Shown here: positions 10,891 to 22,899 of the stretch, piece by piece
How the letters are laid out: every line of letters begins with the position of its first letter
Numbering within the stretch: position 1 is the stretch's first letter
Assembly: GCA_963921195.1 (NCBI GenBank)
Contig: OY992537.1
Coordinates: 33,217,410 to 33,281,409, forward strand
Direction of reading: 5' to 3'
From: Pegoplata infirma
Lineage: Eukaryota > Arthropoda > Insecta > Diptera > Anthomyiidae
Length of the DNA stretch: 64,000 nt
Position numbers and translations under genes: made by a program
The notes under the pieces: generated by a model
Database searches by the model: none
What the model was told of the DNA's origin: nothing
Seen by the model: only the letters and a program-made list of their open reading frames with translations

Positions 10891-12838
10891 GGGGCATTCC
10901 ATGTGAAATCGGACACTTTGAAAAACTTTTTTTTTAGATTTTCCCAATTTGTTTACAGTTTTTAGTACCCTTCGAAAACTCCATCGTGGTAAATTTTCAG
11001 ATTTTTTTGATGACCCGTTCAAAAGATATCGAATTTTTAAAAATTGGTAGTTTGTTCCTTTACTCAAACTTCTTTTAATCATAACTTCTTCAATAATGGT
11101 CCAAATTTCAGATTTTTTTTTTCAAAATTTTTGTTTTTTTAAGTACTTTCTAAAAAAAAAATACCGAAAAATTCTTAAAAGCGCTCTAGTATGCGATTTT
11201 TAAGTTTTAAAATTTAAATCTCATTTTTGAAAATGTTTGTACTCTTTGATTTTTTCGAAATTTTTTTGTGTAAAACTTCTATCAATTCTACAAATTTTTT
11301 GCCCAGGAAGATCGTGGGATAACGATTATAACTATTTTTTAAAATTTTTTGAAAAAATTTTATTGTAATTTTCCAATCTTAAAATCATTTCTACTGCTCC
11401 AATGGTGCGTCATAGAGGGGTCCTTTATAGGACCGACCCCCATTAATTTTTACGTCTTAACATTTCTTTGGAACAAACTAATACCCTATCTCCAATTTCT
11501 AAGGGGGCTCCCACACAAAGCGACATTTTTTAAAATTTGTTCCAACCGCTCTAACTGCCCTAATAGTGCCCTTAGAGCAACAAAATGTATGACCGACCCA
11601 CAATATTTTTTTAGTCCAAACATTTTCTCTGAACACACCTACCCTCTATCTTTAATTGTTAAGGCGGTCCCCATACAATTTTTTTTATTTTTTGTAAATT
11701 TGTTTTATTTAATCAGCTTCTACCGGTCCAATGGTGCGTCCGAGAGGGATCATTAGTGAGACCGACCCCCATTTGTTTTTACCCTACAACATTTTTTCAA
11801 AATATACCTACGCCCTATCTCAACTCCCTAAGTAGGCTCCCATACAAAATTACATTTTTATAAAATTTGCTCCAACTGTTATTTGTATGGGAGCCTACTT
11901 AGGGAGTGGAGATAGGGCGTAGGTATGTTTTGAAAAAATATTGTAGGGTAAAAATAAATGGGGGTCGGTCTCACTAATGACCCCTCTCGTACGCACTATT
12001 GGACCGGTAGAAGCTGATTAAATAAAACAAATTTACAAAAAATAAAAAAAAATTGTATGGGGACCGCCTTAACAATTAAGGATAGAGGGTAGGTGTGTTC
12101 AGAGAAAATGTTTGGACTAAAAAAATATTGTGGGTCGGTCATACATTTTGTTGCTCTAAGGGCACTATTAGGGCAGTTAGAGCGGTTGGAACAAATTTTA
12201 AAAAATGTCGTTTTGTGTGGGAGCCCCCTTATAAATTGGAGATAGGGTATTAGTTTGTTCCAAAGAAATGTTAAGACGTAAAAATTAATGGGGGTCGGTC
12301 CTATAAAGGACCCCTCTATGACGCACCATTGGAGCAGTAGAAATGATTTTAAGATTGGAAAATTACAATAAAATTTTTTCAAAAAATTTTAAAAAATAGT
12401 AATAATCGTTATCCCACGATCTTCCTGGGCAAAAAATTTGTAGATTGATAGAAGTTTTACACAAAAAAATTTCGAAAAAATCAAAGAGTACAAACATTTT
12501 CAAAAATGAGATTTAAATTTTAAAACTTAAAAATCGCATACTAGAGCGCTTTTAAGAATTTTTCGGTATTTTTTTTTTAGAAAGTACTTAAAAAAACAAA
12601 AATTTTGAAAAAAAAAATTGAAATTTGGACCATTATTGAAGAAGTTATGATTAAAAGAATTTTGAGTAAAGGAACAAACTACCAATTTTTAAAAATTCGA
12701 TATCTTTTGAACGGGTCATCAAAAAAATCTGAAAATTTACCACGAAGGAGTTTTCGAAGGGTACTAAAAACTGTAAACAAATTGGGAAAATCTAAAAAAA
12801 AAGTTTTTCAAAGTGTCCGATTTCACATGGAATGCCCC
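10891..12838. mobile_element. Near-complete palindromic foldback element F (arms ~0.96 kb)
   Basis: The left arm starts ggggcattccatgtgaaa and the right arm ends tttcacatggaatgcccc. The arms match almost base for base to the centre near 11865, where only ~33 bp separate catacaaa from tttgtatg. Runs of TATATA flank both ends, so the TSD cannot be fixed. The mirrored open frames at 11349-11756 (+) and 11996-12382 (-) translate identically because of the palindrome and are not genes. A part copy is at 1-729 and a ~60-bp scrap at 21989-22048. Transposition mechanism is unknown: no transposase and no family name that I recognise. Confidence 0.9.
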
Positions 12839-13489
12839 ATATATATTTATATATAAATCGGTCACATTGAATATGTTTTTTGGTCTGCCTGTCTGGTTTG
12901 TTTTTTTAAGAGGAAGGCATCTGTTTGGTATGGTGGCTTTATGGTTTGTGTTATGTTTTTGTTTTTATATTATTATGTTCTGTTGTTGTTGCGGATTTCA
13001 GTTTATTCCCGTTTGTCGAGTTGTTACTCATCTTATTTCAATTTCGTTATTTTTTGCAGCATATTTAGTTAAAAAAAAATCCATCTCTTTAGAGCAGGAT
13101 TTCTTAAACTTTTAGGCTATCGTATTCCAACCTTACATATTTTTTTTTTGTTTTAAAAAAACTCATACTACAAAGTTATTCGATGAGTACCACATGAAAA
13201 TAAACCTCCGAACCACTCGGAGTTTCCCATATTATAGATTAAGAATGTCTGCCCTAGGCTTATGGTGAAATAAAAGCTTCTGAATGAGTCCCTTATGTAG
13301 AGTTTTTATGGTTTAAAAATAATTTAACATTTTTTCGTTAATTTTTTTCTTTCCGTTTTTTTTATTCTGTCATATATTTAATGTTTTAAGTATGTGTGGC
13401 GCTAACAGGAATACATATTATGGTGTGGTAATCTTTAAGCTTTCAAAATATTTGGATATTGGCGCATTTTGAATACCCTCCATAATTTA
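12839..13489. other. Gene-free stretch
   Basis: I see nothing supported here. An open frame at 12813-13115 runs out of the foldback end into hydrophobic-looking sequence with no recognisable domain; its start lies in the repeat. Confidence 0.4.
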
Positions 13490-13760
13490 CAGATGTAATT
13501 CGAAAAATATCAATTGTATTTTGTAATTCAAAGCTTTCTTAAGTAATTCGAAGATTCTACTTGTACTTAATTTCAAAATTTCTATAGTAATTCGATGATT
13601 TCAAATGTAATTCAAAGAATCCAAATGTTATTCGAAATAGATTAATGGTAAATTTTAAAAGATCAATTGGAATTTGAATAAGATCAATTGTTATTTGAAG
13701 ACAATGAATTGTTGTTTGAAAATGATTAATAGTAATTCGAAAATTTCAATTGTAATTCGC
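13490..13760. repeat. Degenerate tandem repeat of TAATTCGAA
   Basis: About ten diverged units of ~24-30 bp, each built on gtaattcgaa or a variant (gtaattcaaa, gttattcgaa, gttatttgaa) followed by an A/T spacer such as atttcaattg. Many short stops; non-coding. Confidence 0.75.
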
Positions 13761-14527
13761 AAAAGATTAAACAAAAAAAGATTTAAACAAAATCAGTTGG
13801 TTTTTAATTGAAAAGGACAAAAATAACCCCTAAAGTAACAGATAGAGGGTTAATATATTCTAAGAAAAGAATTTTTGTTGTTCTCATTCAAGATACAAGA
13901 CAATGCTGATCAGTGTAATCATAAATGATAGGTTTTGATCATACTATGATTAGTTGGTATCACAATGTGATCGCTACCATCATATTTTGGTTCACCAGTT
14001 ACAGAATAACGTTCTTCCACTATGGTTGCCACAATCATATTTCAGCAAGTGGCTCTTATGGCATATGAAACTGACAGGAGTTTTAAAATAACTTTTAAGT
14101 CGCCGAGATTTTATACTGCAAACACAACATCAAAACAATAATAACTCTCCTTCACAGTATAGGGTACATTAATAACAACATAAACATCGCCAACAAAAAA
14201 CATTTAACTGTAGCACTGCTCCACAATTTCAGTCAGTCATTAAAAGCAAAACAGTAGCAACAGTTGTTAATGACTTATCTACTTTTGTATGAAAGTGTTT
14301 TTTTTCGATGCGTACGTTTTTAACATCCAGACAAATTGTATGAGTAACAACGACAGGCACGTAGTACATGCAGTATTAGAGTAACATTTTTTTGTGGGGC
14401 AAAAAAGTTTGAAACCCGGGCAAACTTTTATTTTCCTATGATCATTTCAACACATGGCGCGCTTGTAACAAAGTTTTGGATTTTTGAAAAATTTTCAACA
14501 AAATTTGAGATTTTTAATAATAAAAAA
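13761..14527. other. Gene-free, apparently low-copy sequence
   Basis: There is no gene or clear repeat family. Around 13915-14040 there are loosely repeated tgatcata/atcatatt strings, which could be a worn inverted repeat. Confidence 0.4.
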
Positions 14528-14582
14528 AAATAGAAAATTCAAATTCGACTTGGCGGAATCTATGAATACCATCCAAAATGCC
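14528..14582 (-). mobile_element. Helentron-type 3' end fragment (second variant)
   Basis: On the minus strand the sequence runs gatggtattcatagattccgccaagtcgaattt in pattern: a hairpin of the gattcggc...gccgaatt type. A close relative is at 21590-21655. Only the terminal piece is recognisable. Confidence 0.5.
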
Positions 14583-15309
14583 CTTTTTAAATTTTTTTAA
14601 GTGAACAAAATTAATAATTTTGATTATAAATATTTCATTTTGAGTAGGTTAGGTTGGTTGAATTCACCGATTTGGAGAATTCACTCAGAGGCCGTAATGC
14701 CCATTGTAATTTCCGTAAAATTGTCTCTCTACTCCCCTCTGATATATAAATTATACTTCTCAAACCACTCCGATTGTCTAAGATATTCTGCTAGAGACGT
14801 CAGTCGGACACTGTTTAGGCAATCCAGGTCATCAAAAAATCGTTGTCCCAAAAACTTAAGACAGCGTTTAATCATACCCGAACATTCACACAAGTGCTTC
14901 ACTGACTCCTCCTCCTCCACGAACGGCCATTTAACCGATTATACTGTGTCCTGTCAGTACTCCTACTAATAGGCTAACCGTCCGTTTGCCAAAGGAAAGA
15001 GACTTTCTGTCCTCTTAGAATTTGGAAGTGGTCACATGGTTCGCGATATCCTTCACGTGGTCAGTGATATCCACCTATCATTCATTCTATTCTCTGATAT
15101 TCCATCAATATCGTTCATCAACTCCACTATAGGAACCGATATATCTGGTTTGACACGTTCCCCCACCGACTCGGAGCCATTTCTTGCACATTCATTAAAA
15201 TTCGTTACCATCGACCACACTATGTCCAGGGACCCAGATTAGCTTGACTGTGTGCTGACCGATTCGATGAAGAGATTGTATACAATTACTAACAATTCTC
15301 GATTTTACA

Positions 15310-16410
15310 GTTCTTGATTCACACAAAAAATTATTGGCTAAAAAATTTCAATTAAATCTATTGATCAACAAAATTTAAATGAGTCAATTATTGTTTTGAT
15401 CAAAATTTTTGTTATTTTCTTTAACTATCAAGTTAAAAATTTTCAACACACCAGATTTGTTTTCGCTTCAATTTATTTGAATACATTAATTCAAAAATAT
15501 ACTTATTACTACGGTATTACTTTTTATACCCTCCACTTAGTGATAGAGGGTATATATAAGTTTGTCATTCCGTTTGTAACTCATCGAAATATCGGTCTGG
15601 GACCCCATAAAGTATATATTTTCATGATGCCCGATCGATTTTAAGACATTCTAGCGATGTCCGTCTGTCCGTCTGTCTGTCTGTGGAAAATGCTATCACG
15701 GACAAAATATTGCACAGAGATGATTGAAACTTAACACATTTATTGGAAGTTCTCCCGAGAAGTTTGGTATTGCATTTGAGCGATATCGGTTCAGCGGTTC
15801 AAAAGTTATGAGCGAAAATGTAAGCACACCTCAAAAATTTCAGTACATTCAACATAACCTAAAAATACAAAATGCTTTAATTCGGCTTCTGGTTGACATA
15901 TGTGAATATAATTGAACACCAAATGGTATTTAAACAAGTTCGAACATATTTTTTGACAAAAAAAAAAAATCGCGGATTTTTTTTTACCAAAATTTTTTTT
16001 CGGGGAAATTTTTTTTTCATTTTTTTTTTTTTTTTAAGTTTTTTGCAAAAATCTCTTTGATATTGTGGAGGGTATCAATACATTCGGCACGGCCGAATTT
16101 AACTTTTTTACTTGTTTTTATTGTCGGCAACATATTTGAAAGCAAAAAATATGAATTTCTTCATAATTTTTCCACAAGCGTGAAATTCATTTGCTAAATC
16201 AATAATTATTTTAATTGACTTTAAATAAAAAATTAATCAAATTTTTGATCAAAATCGAAAAAATGAATGAAATAAAAATTAATTAATCACCTACAATTCG
16301 ATGATTGATATAACAATTTTCTATATCGGAAGAGTTTAAATTAAAAAAATTAATTGAATCCGCGTTTTTGTTGATTGACTTTTGTTTTCAATTCATTCTG
16401 TGTTCTAAGA
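15310..16410. mobile_element. AT-rich MITE-like insertion splitting the RNase H domain
   Basis: The LINE remnant breaks at both edges of this stretch, where GTTCT is present on each side (possible short TSD). The ends cacacaaaaaattatt and aattcattctgtg are weakly inverted, and ttgatcaa/ttgatt and ttaattga motifs recur inside. A mini-me element is nested at 15531-16118. Classification is uncertain. Confidence 0.5.
15531..16118 (+). mobile_element. mini-me / DINE-1-like element, type A
   Basis: Full-length layout: tttttataccctccacttag, ggtctgggaccccataaag, the array gtccgtctgtccgtctgtct (15659 on), a conserved middle with ttctcccgagaagtttgg and tcggttcagcggttcaaaa, a T-rich tract, and the terminal hairpin cattcggcacggccgaattt ending acttgttttt. 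The open frames 15396-15644 and 15724-15915 are repeat sequence. It is inserted in the MITE-like stretch that splits the LINE remnant. Confidence 0.85.
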
Positions 16411-16679
16411 CCTTCAGAGCTGGAAGACTATCCACAAAAATGTTAATGGCGCAAGAACTGAAATCCTTTGCCAAAATCATCTGCGCGACTTTGTCATCAA
16501 TTGCAAGAACCTTGGTCTAGAAAACACAACATTGTCTGGGAGCCTCACTGAGGCCCATATTTCAAGGCATTCAGAGTATATTTCCGAACCTGTACCCATC
16601 CCCATCTTCGATCCGTCCGTAAAAATTGAGATCGAATTCCCCATTATAACAGAGATTTCCGCCCAGTCTTCCCTTATAA

Positions 16680-18410
16680 CTTTTGGACTACTTGACCGAT
16701 TTGGCTGAAATTCAATACAAACCAGACCATGAGATCGGAAAATATATATGCCAAGCCTCAGCATATGCATAATTGTTTTTCAAAAGTTATGGTATTTTTA
16801 TCTTGCAAATTCGTGAAAAACCCTTTCAGTAACGTTTGAACTGCTTATAATTTTTGAACCACAGGATTTATTTTGCTGAATTGCAATACCAAACTGACCG
16901 AATAAATGACGAACATATATGCCAAACACCAGGAGCCTCCGTTAAGTCAAAAGTGTTTTCAACTGACAGACGGACGGACATCGGTAGATCGTCTTAAAAT
17001 CGATCGAGGATCATGAATATATATACTTTATGGGGTCCAAGACCAATACTTCGAAGTGTTACAAACGGAATGGCAAACTTATATGTATATGGACATTTCC
17101 ATTTAACTTTACATTTCTTTGAAATTTTGGATTTTTGGCAAAAACTTTTTTTATTTGCATTCAAATGGCTATCTACTGATAGAAATACATAAAGGACTCC
17201 TAATACAATTAGCTTGCAAACACATCAGTCCAAAAATCTTGATTTGCGGTAGTTAGCGACAACCAAACTTCAGAAATGTGGAAAAGTCGATTGAAATTTC
17301 ATAAAAATTTTGTACTCTTTGGCCTATTGTACTTGCGCCGTCCAACGTATTCTTCGAAGATTAAAAATATATGGTCCCTATACTTGTTCAAAAAAGATGT
17401 ATTTATGAATTTGATGTGCCATCAATAATAAAAAAGTTATTTGGTGGTAACGGTTTGAAGTTAAAATTTCTTCATTTTAAATTTGTCGTCGTTTTTTGAT
17501 CAGGAAATTTGCGCCGCTTCATACATTTCAAAAGCTAATACGAAGAATAATAGCTGTCGTAATTCCCAACAGTTTAAAACCAGTCTCATGAATGTGCCTT
17601 CAATAGAAGCGTAGTACTAGCTAGACAAAGGTTGAGAGACAAAACGTGAAAGTCATCAAAAATCCACTTTTTTGCGAGGCACATTCGCAATATTACTTAA
17701 AAGTGGCCAGCACATCGCGTGATCCAAATATTTTTTGATTTCTTATAATAAAATCGATATAGCGTGATAAAATTTTGATTAGCAAAAATTTTGCAAAAAT
17801 CTGACATTTCACGATTTTAAACTTTTGCTTGTATTTTCATGCGAAAAGAATTTAGATTTAAAATATAGCCGTCAGACGATTGCTTGTAATGCGTATAATG
17901 GATCGTGTGCAAAAATTGGGACTTAATGTAACTGTACGCTGAAAACGCGCCAATTTTATCTCCAGATAAACCATCAGGGCACACCCAAACCGCTAACAGA
18001 AATTAATTTCTATAAATGGCAATTGCTGGTACTTATAAAGCTTTATTCCAAAACTGAGCGGCATTAATAAATTTTGAAGATTGTGGATTTTATGCATCTT
18101 TCAAAATTTGATAAATCAGAAATTGCATCACTTTTAAAAATTCACAATTCTGCATAATGCACAAGTTTCTTAACTAATTTGAGGATGCTAAATCCGAATA
18201 TGACCTTTAATTTGGTCCATCGTCAATCGATTTCGCGTAAATTTCATATCGCGCCGTCAGATGAAAGTTCTTCACGCGAACGGATTTGAACTTACTAAAT
18301 GCATGTTTTTACGCGTACTAAACGATTTTGATGTGCCTTCAAAAAAAAATTTAATATTTTTTAAACCTTAAAATCGAAAGTTAAATGGAAATGTTTATAT
18401 ACCCTCTATC
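16680..18410 (-). mobile_element. mini-me-like element (minus), interrupted
   Basis: On the minus strand the start is tataccctctatca-like at 18398-18410; it resumes at 17092 with tatatacatataagtttgcc, the ggaccccataaag block and the gtccgtccgtctgtc array near 16975, and runs into a body with cggtcaagtagtccaaaag near 16680. The interruption is the TIR element at 17093-18394. The ttcggc hairpin end is not visible. Confidence 0.65.
17093..18394. mobile_element. 1.3-kb element with 15-bp TIR acatttccatttaac
   Basis: acatttccatttaac (17093-17107) and gttaaatggaaatgt (18380-18394) are perfect inverses. The mini-me host breaks exactly here: the tatata that normally precedes ccctctatc is on both sides, so the TSD is some TA-rich string. 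There is no ORF over 60 codons. Near both ends gatgtgcc(a/t)tcaa is repeated. Confidence 0.65.
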
Positions 18411-18414
18411 ATTA

Positions 18415-19004
18415 CACTCAAAAAAAAAAAACTGTAAAGTTAGCAAAATATTTAGTTAAACCAAAAAAAACACCTGATTTTGAACCTACTAAATTTCTAG
18501 TTAATTTAACAAAAAATATTTAGTTAACTTTTCGTAGAATGAATGTAGCAAAAAAAACCGTAATTTTAACTAAAAATTCAGCTGAAAATTTCGTAACATT
18601 TTTTATAAGTTGAATTCAGCTAAACTTTTTGTAAAAAATTTTAAGTTTGTTAAATATTGGTTTTAAACACCAACACTTCACTTTTTTTTTCTTATTTTTT
18701 TCACAGCTTAAGTAGGACTTATGAGATTTGCATAGGAGGCTACACAAGAAATGTTTAAAATTTTTCACTTGACAAAAATGTTACAAAAAATCAGCAAACT
18801 AATTAGTAAAAATTCGTAAACTCAGTTTTAAAGTCAACAAAAAAAGTTAATTCAAAATTTGTACAAAACTATTATTTTCGTAAATTGAACTTAACTAAAA
18901 AAAGTAGTTAAAACGCTGATTTTAACTAAAAATTTGCTAAAAAGCCAGTAAACTCGAGTTAACAAAAAAAATTTTGTTAACTTTACAGTTTTATTTTTTG
19001 AGTG
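18415..19004. mobile_element. TA-flanked MITE with CACTCAAAA ends
   Basis: TIRs start cactcaaaaaa and continue aactgtaaagttagcaaaat on the left, with the inverse attttgttaactttacag and ttttttgagtg on the right, ~33 bp nearly matched. TA on both sides. The interior is made of diverged gttaactaaaattt/agttaaaatt motifs. It lies 20 bp from the previous element. Confidence 0.85.
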
Positions 19005-19045
19005 TAGAGTGAAAGGTAACAAATATCTTGCGATACATTTTCATA

Positions 19046-19125
19046 CCCTTCAACCAGAGTGCGGGAATCGAACCCACGACTCCCACTAAAGGCTAGAACG
19101 CTACCATCTAACCAACAGGGTTCCC
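19046..19125 (-). repeat. tRNA-derived sequence (SINE-like)
   Basis: On the minus strand there is an A-box-like tggttagatgg, then a perfect B box within gtgggttcgattcccgc, whose flanks pair as a T arm. The outer bases aacc/ggtt could pair as part of an acceptor stem. The anticodon arm does not fold well, so this is a tRNA relic or a SINE head rather than a working tRNA. Related sequences are at 46571 and 61690. Confidence 0.6.
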
Positions 19126-20032
19126 TAAGTTTATTTTAAAAGAAAGTTTGTCTAAAGTTCTATGAAAGGGTTAAGGAAAATAAAAAATTAAGATTTTTTT
19201 TTATTTCTTGACCGATTTGGCCTCAAATTTATACTACATAATTTGCCCGTACACTTGGAAAAATCTAAAGATGAAGAAAAAATGCCACACTAATGCAATA
19301 TGTGTGTATAATGATATCGTAGGATTAATGAAAGGAGAACGAGATAACTCATTATTGGAGTCTGTGGCTTGGGTCTGTAGACAAAAATTCCATAAAGTGT
19401 GAAGTATTGCTATAAATGTGTAAATTTTAATTTTCAATGTGATGATGCAAGTACAATCTGATCTGGTTTCTTTGTACTGAAAATTAAAATGTATGCGTCA
19501 ATTTATGAATGTATGTACGCTGAGACAATGAATTATACCCGAAATTTAACGTTTCCAAAAATATTAAGAACTTGCAGACATTGTTGTTTAATGAATTCCA
19601 TAAAATATGTCTCGTTAAAAAAAAAAAAAAACAATTTGAATTAAGCAAACAAAAATATAGCGAATGTATGAATATAACACACCAATTTAAATTAATACTG
19701 ACAAATTTCTATACATACGTAAAATAAAGAACAGTAAATCTCCCTTAAGATGATATTCAAACTCCTAATGGTAAAATATGACATTTCTTCCGAAGACAGA
19801 CAAAACTGGATTAGATGTGTACAATAGGGTGGCCCGTTTTTGGTCTTTTCTCTTTGATCAAATTCTGATACCCGCCAAAAGTGTCGGCCCCCAAATATCA
19901 CTACGATCGGAGTTTATCTTCTGTCCCCAGTTTGAGCCTCAAAATTGGGATTTTTGTAAAAAAAGGACTTTCTTATAATATTTAATCGTAAATACTAAAA
20001 TATGAAAATAAAAATTTTAAATATATAATTTT
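19126..20032. other. Gene-free stretch
   Basis: I see no gene. A block from 19826 begins agggtggcccgtttttgg, resembling the GGGTGG ends of foldback-type elements, but no partner end is visible. Confidence 0.35.
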
Positions 20033-21598
20033 TTTCTCTGAATTTGTTAAAAATACCTTGGAGAAGAAAAATGTAAAATATGGGGGATATCCGTCCTGAG
20101 ACTTTTCGGGAATTGCGGGGGGAAGTTAGCGGACTTCAAGGAAATGCTGTTTTTATCAATAATTTCTATTAATAAAATCTTATAAATTTCATTTTTGGGC
20201 TAATTAACAGTTTTTTATTGTCGTGTTATTCTATTAGATAAGTGTAAGTCTGTCGTGAAATCTTTTTTACCCAAACTATTATTTTGTAATGGTAGGGGTC
20301 CAAAATTACCCACTCAATAAAATATAAATATATTTTACTTAAAATTAATTCGTGGCAATCTATTAGACTTTAAACTTTAAATCAGACCTAAAATCTTACC
20401 AATCAAAGATATCTTTAACCCACATTGGCTCGGGGTGAAAAATGACCCCAGCAAAAAATTTTAGGCATAGTGAATTTTTTGATATCAACAAAATATATAT
20501 TTTTTACTAAATAGGTAATTTTTGTCCCCTAAGAAGAAGGGTTAACGATTTTTTCTTAAGATAATACATTACTGCAAAATTATAGTTGGGGTAAAAAGCA
20601 CAGAAGCCATTTTATTCTTGTTAATAGCACAAAATGGATGCTTTGAACTTCAAATTTTCTGCGGGGGTCATTTTTGACCCCCAGCTAATGTGGGTCAGAG
20701 CCGTCCTAGATCGGAAAAATTTCGCGACACACTTACCGTTATCTAATAGAATGCCACGACACAAAAAATCTTTAATTTAAACAACAATTTGATTTATAAG
20801 ACTTTATTATGCCAAATTATTGATAAAACCAACATTTACTTGAAACATAGATGGGACTAATTAATTAAAGGGACCAATTAATTGATGGTTTAATTACCAT
20901 TTAATTGGTGTCAATTGTAATGAAATTTTTTTAATTACCATTGGTAATATCAATTGTGTCAATTTAATTACTAATAAATTTAATTACTAATGAAAATTAA
21001 AAAAATAATAATTACCATTGGTGTGGCATCAATTAAAAAAATAATTACCATTAGTAAAAGACTTCACAATATCGTCAAAATCGTTAATATTTCAAAATAT
21101 CTGTTGTTTTATGTTGTTTGGTATTTTAATTTTTCACAATTTATAAACCAAACACACGTTGATTGCCTTTGTATAACACAATATTTGAAATTTTTTATTT
21201 GCGTTTTGATTTTTGTCTATAACATTTTCATATTTTTTAAAAAACATACTTTGATGTTTAAATTTATAACTTTTCAAAACAAACAAAAAATGTGCAAACC
21301 AATGGTATTGAAACCAATTATAATTGGTGTTTTTCAACAATTGGTGCATTTCATTACGATTAGTAATTATTTTTTTAATTAAAAAAATTTAATTACCATT
21401 AAATGGTAATGAAATTTTTTTCATTCTCATTGATGTCAACCAATGGTAATGAAATTTCAATGGTAATGAAAAATTCCCATCTATGACTTGAAATCCGCAA
21501 AATTCCCTCCACGATTTCCGAAAAGCGGACCGACGGATATCGGCCATATTTTACATTTTGCTTCTCCAATGTGTTCTTAATGAATTCAGAAAAAACAA
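20033..21598. mobile_element. Foldback element, interrupted by a hAT-like element
   Basis: The arms are long and inverted. The outer block with ccttggagaag, aaatatgg and ggatatccgtc (20033-20140) mirrors 21487-21598. The next block, tttttatcaataattt through tgtcgtg (20150-20226), mirrors 20756-20838, and tctattagataa mirrors ttatctaataga. Inner blocks with accccagc and ggggtcattttt (20415-20462 vs 20652-20703) continue toward a centre near 20560. The right arm is broken by a 640-bp insertion at 20846-21485. No coding capacity. Confidence 0.8.
20846..21485. mobile_element. hAT-like element with CATAGATGGGA ends, perfect 8-bp TSD
   Basis: The ends catagatggga and tcccatctatg are inverted. ACTTGAAA is duplicated exactly at 20838-20845 and 21486-21493, and removing one copy plus the element restores the foldback arm. 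Both ends carry arrays of the palindromic motif attaccattggtaat. Open frames in both strands (20990-21382, 21134-21349) are low-complexity and not a transposase. Confidence 0.85.
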
Positions 21599-22290
21599 GT
21601 AGAAAATTTAAATTTGACTTTGCCGAATCTAGGAATACTCTCCACAATGCCTTTTTTATTAAGGTTAGGTTAGGATAGTACATTTATAACGTGAAAAAAA
21701 TTAACAATTTTGATTAGAAATAATTTATTTTTGTAAAAAAAACTAATTTTTTTTGAGTGTAAAATTTTTTTTGAGTTTAAAATTTTTTTCGAGTGTAATT
21801 TTTAATTGTAAAACTAAACAGGTTTAAAAGCATTGCTTTAAATCTAACCAAGTTTGAAAAGCATTGCTAATTTACCACCAATGCTTTTAAAACTTGTTTA
21901 TCTCGTGGCATTTAAGATGAACCCAATCTGAAATTCTGGGTTTTGCTTATAACTTTTGAACCACTAGACCGATTGAGCTGAAGTTATTAGGTGTGTTCAG
22001 AGAAAATGTTTGGACTAAAAAATATTGTGGGTCGGTCATACATTTTTTTCCTGCGGGTATATTTTAGAATCATGGTTTTTGTTATGATTTTACTTATGAA
22101 TTTTGATCTACTTGACCGATTGAAAAAAAGTATAAGACACCTGACGGGAAGAATTACGTAAGTTGTAGTGTTTCAGTCACTTAAGTCTATACAGTAATAT
22201 CGCCAAAACCATGATATCAACAGACAAACTGACATCACTAACTCGACTAAAATCGATCAAAGATCATAAATATTTATACATTAAAAGTAC
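21590..22290 (-). mobile_element. Helentron/mini-me debris with a scrap of foldback F
   Basis: At 21590-21655, on the minus strand, there is a hairpin end with gattcggcaaagtc pattern. Around 21812-21900 lies a short inverted repeat (ggtttaaaagcattg / caatgcttttaaaac). From about 21950 to 22290, diverged mini-me body (ttgatcgattttagtcgag on the minus strand) is broken at 21989-22048 by a fragment identical in pattern to the F arm (gttcagagaaaatgtttgga). Confidence 0.5.
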
Positions 22291-22899
22291 AATAGTACTT
22301 GTCTATTTGGTAGCTCAGGTTTAAAGAAGTATACTGTACTATATATTTCTTATGCTGCTAGCATACGGTTTCCATGCAAGTGCACTGCTGTTGATTTTTA
22401 TAGTTCTTTTAATTTAAAACTAAACGCCGTAATGATTTTATTAAAAATTAATTTTCCTTTTATCCCAGAAAAAAAAACATGCCTCAACAAAATGACAAAA
22501 AAATAAAAAAAAAACACCTGATAGTTAAACGAAACAAAACGGTAAGAGGGAAAAAACACCTTGTTAACAACATATGCTGGTTTAGAAACTCCATCAAGCA
22601 CCCTCAACGTAAGAAAAGGTACAATATGTTATGAACTTTACTTGCACTCAATAGCTACTTCAAAGTGTTTAAACGAACATGAGTTTCTTTGGTAAAAGGT
22701 AAAACAAAGTATGACATAAAAGTTTCTCAGTAAACAAGTAAGTTGATCAAAACCACCGATATAGTACCCAAAACGAGTGCTTGCCGGTAACTGCGTTCCC
22801 AGTCCAAACTTAAACTGATTTATTTACATTTGGGTAGATCTTAAATTAGTACACAGAAAAAAATATTGTATATTTTATTTTAATTAAAATTGCAATTGT
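22291..22899. other. Gene-free, apparently low-copy sequence
   Basis: Nothing is supported. Near 22852 a tacacagaaaaaaata string looks like the end of a MITE, but its partner is not seen. Confidence 0.4.

Larger units (their letters stand above)
14729..16680 (-). pseudogene. RNase H-bearing non-LTR retrotransposon remnant, split by an insertion
   Basis: Read on the minus strand, the fragments restore the order of an RNase H domain and C-terminal tail of a LOA/I/R1-type LINE polyprotein. Near 16640-16560 is IFTDGSKM (first catalytic Asp) followed by YSECLEIWASVRLPD; near 16425-16395 is INIFVDSLPALKVL (VDS motif). An insertion of about 1.1 kb follows. Then RIVSNCIQSLHRIG, KLIWVPGHS and VDGNE appear near 15300-15205, RWISLTT*RIS near 15060, and finally EESVKHLCECSG and FFDDLDCLNS, ending at the stop at 14729. 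In-frame stops and frameshifts make it dead. The RT and endonuclease parts are missing, cut off by a mini-me near 16680. Family identity rests on motif recognition; the exact clade is uncertain. Confidence 0.75.

Noticed and set aside
11349..12382. Two long mirrored open frames with the same translation
   Set aside because: They are the two arms of foldback F read in opposite directions; no domain, and the same sequence decays at 1-729.
14601..14969. Plus-strand frame of 122 codons
   Set aside because: It is antisense to the LINE remnant tail, which has recognisable motifs on the minus strand.
19046..19125. Functional tRNA gene (also 46571 and 61690)
   Set aside because: The T arm and B box are good, but anticodon arm and acceptor pairing are poor and the sequences are dispersed; treated as tRNA-derived repeats.
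20990..21382. 130-codon frame inside the hAT-like element as a transposase
   Set aside because: Low-complexity Ile/Lys/Phe-rich, no DDE or hATC-like motifs.
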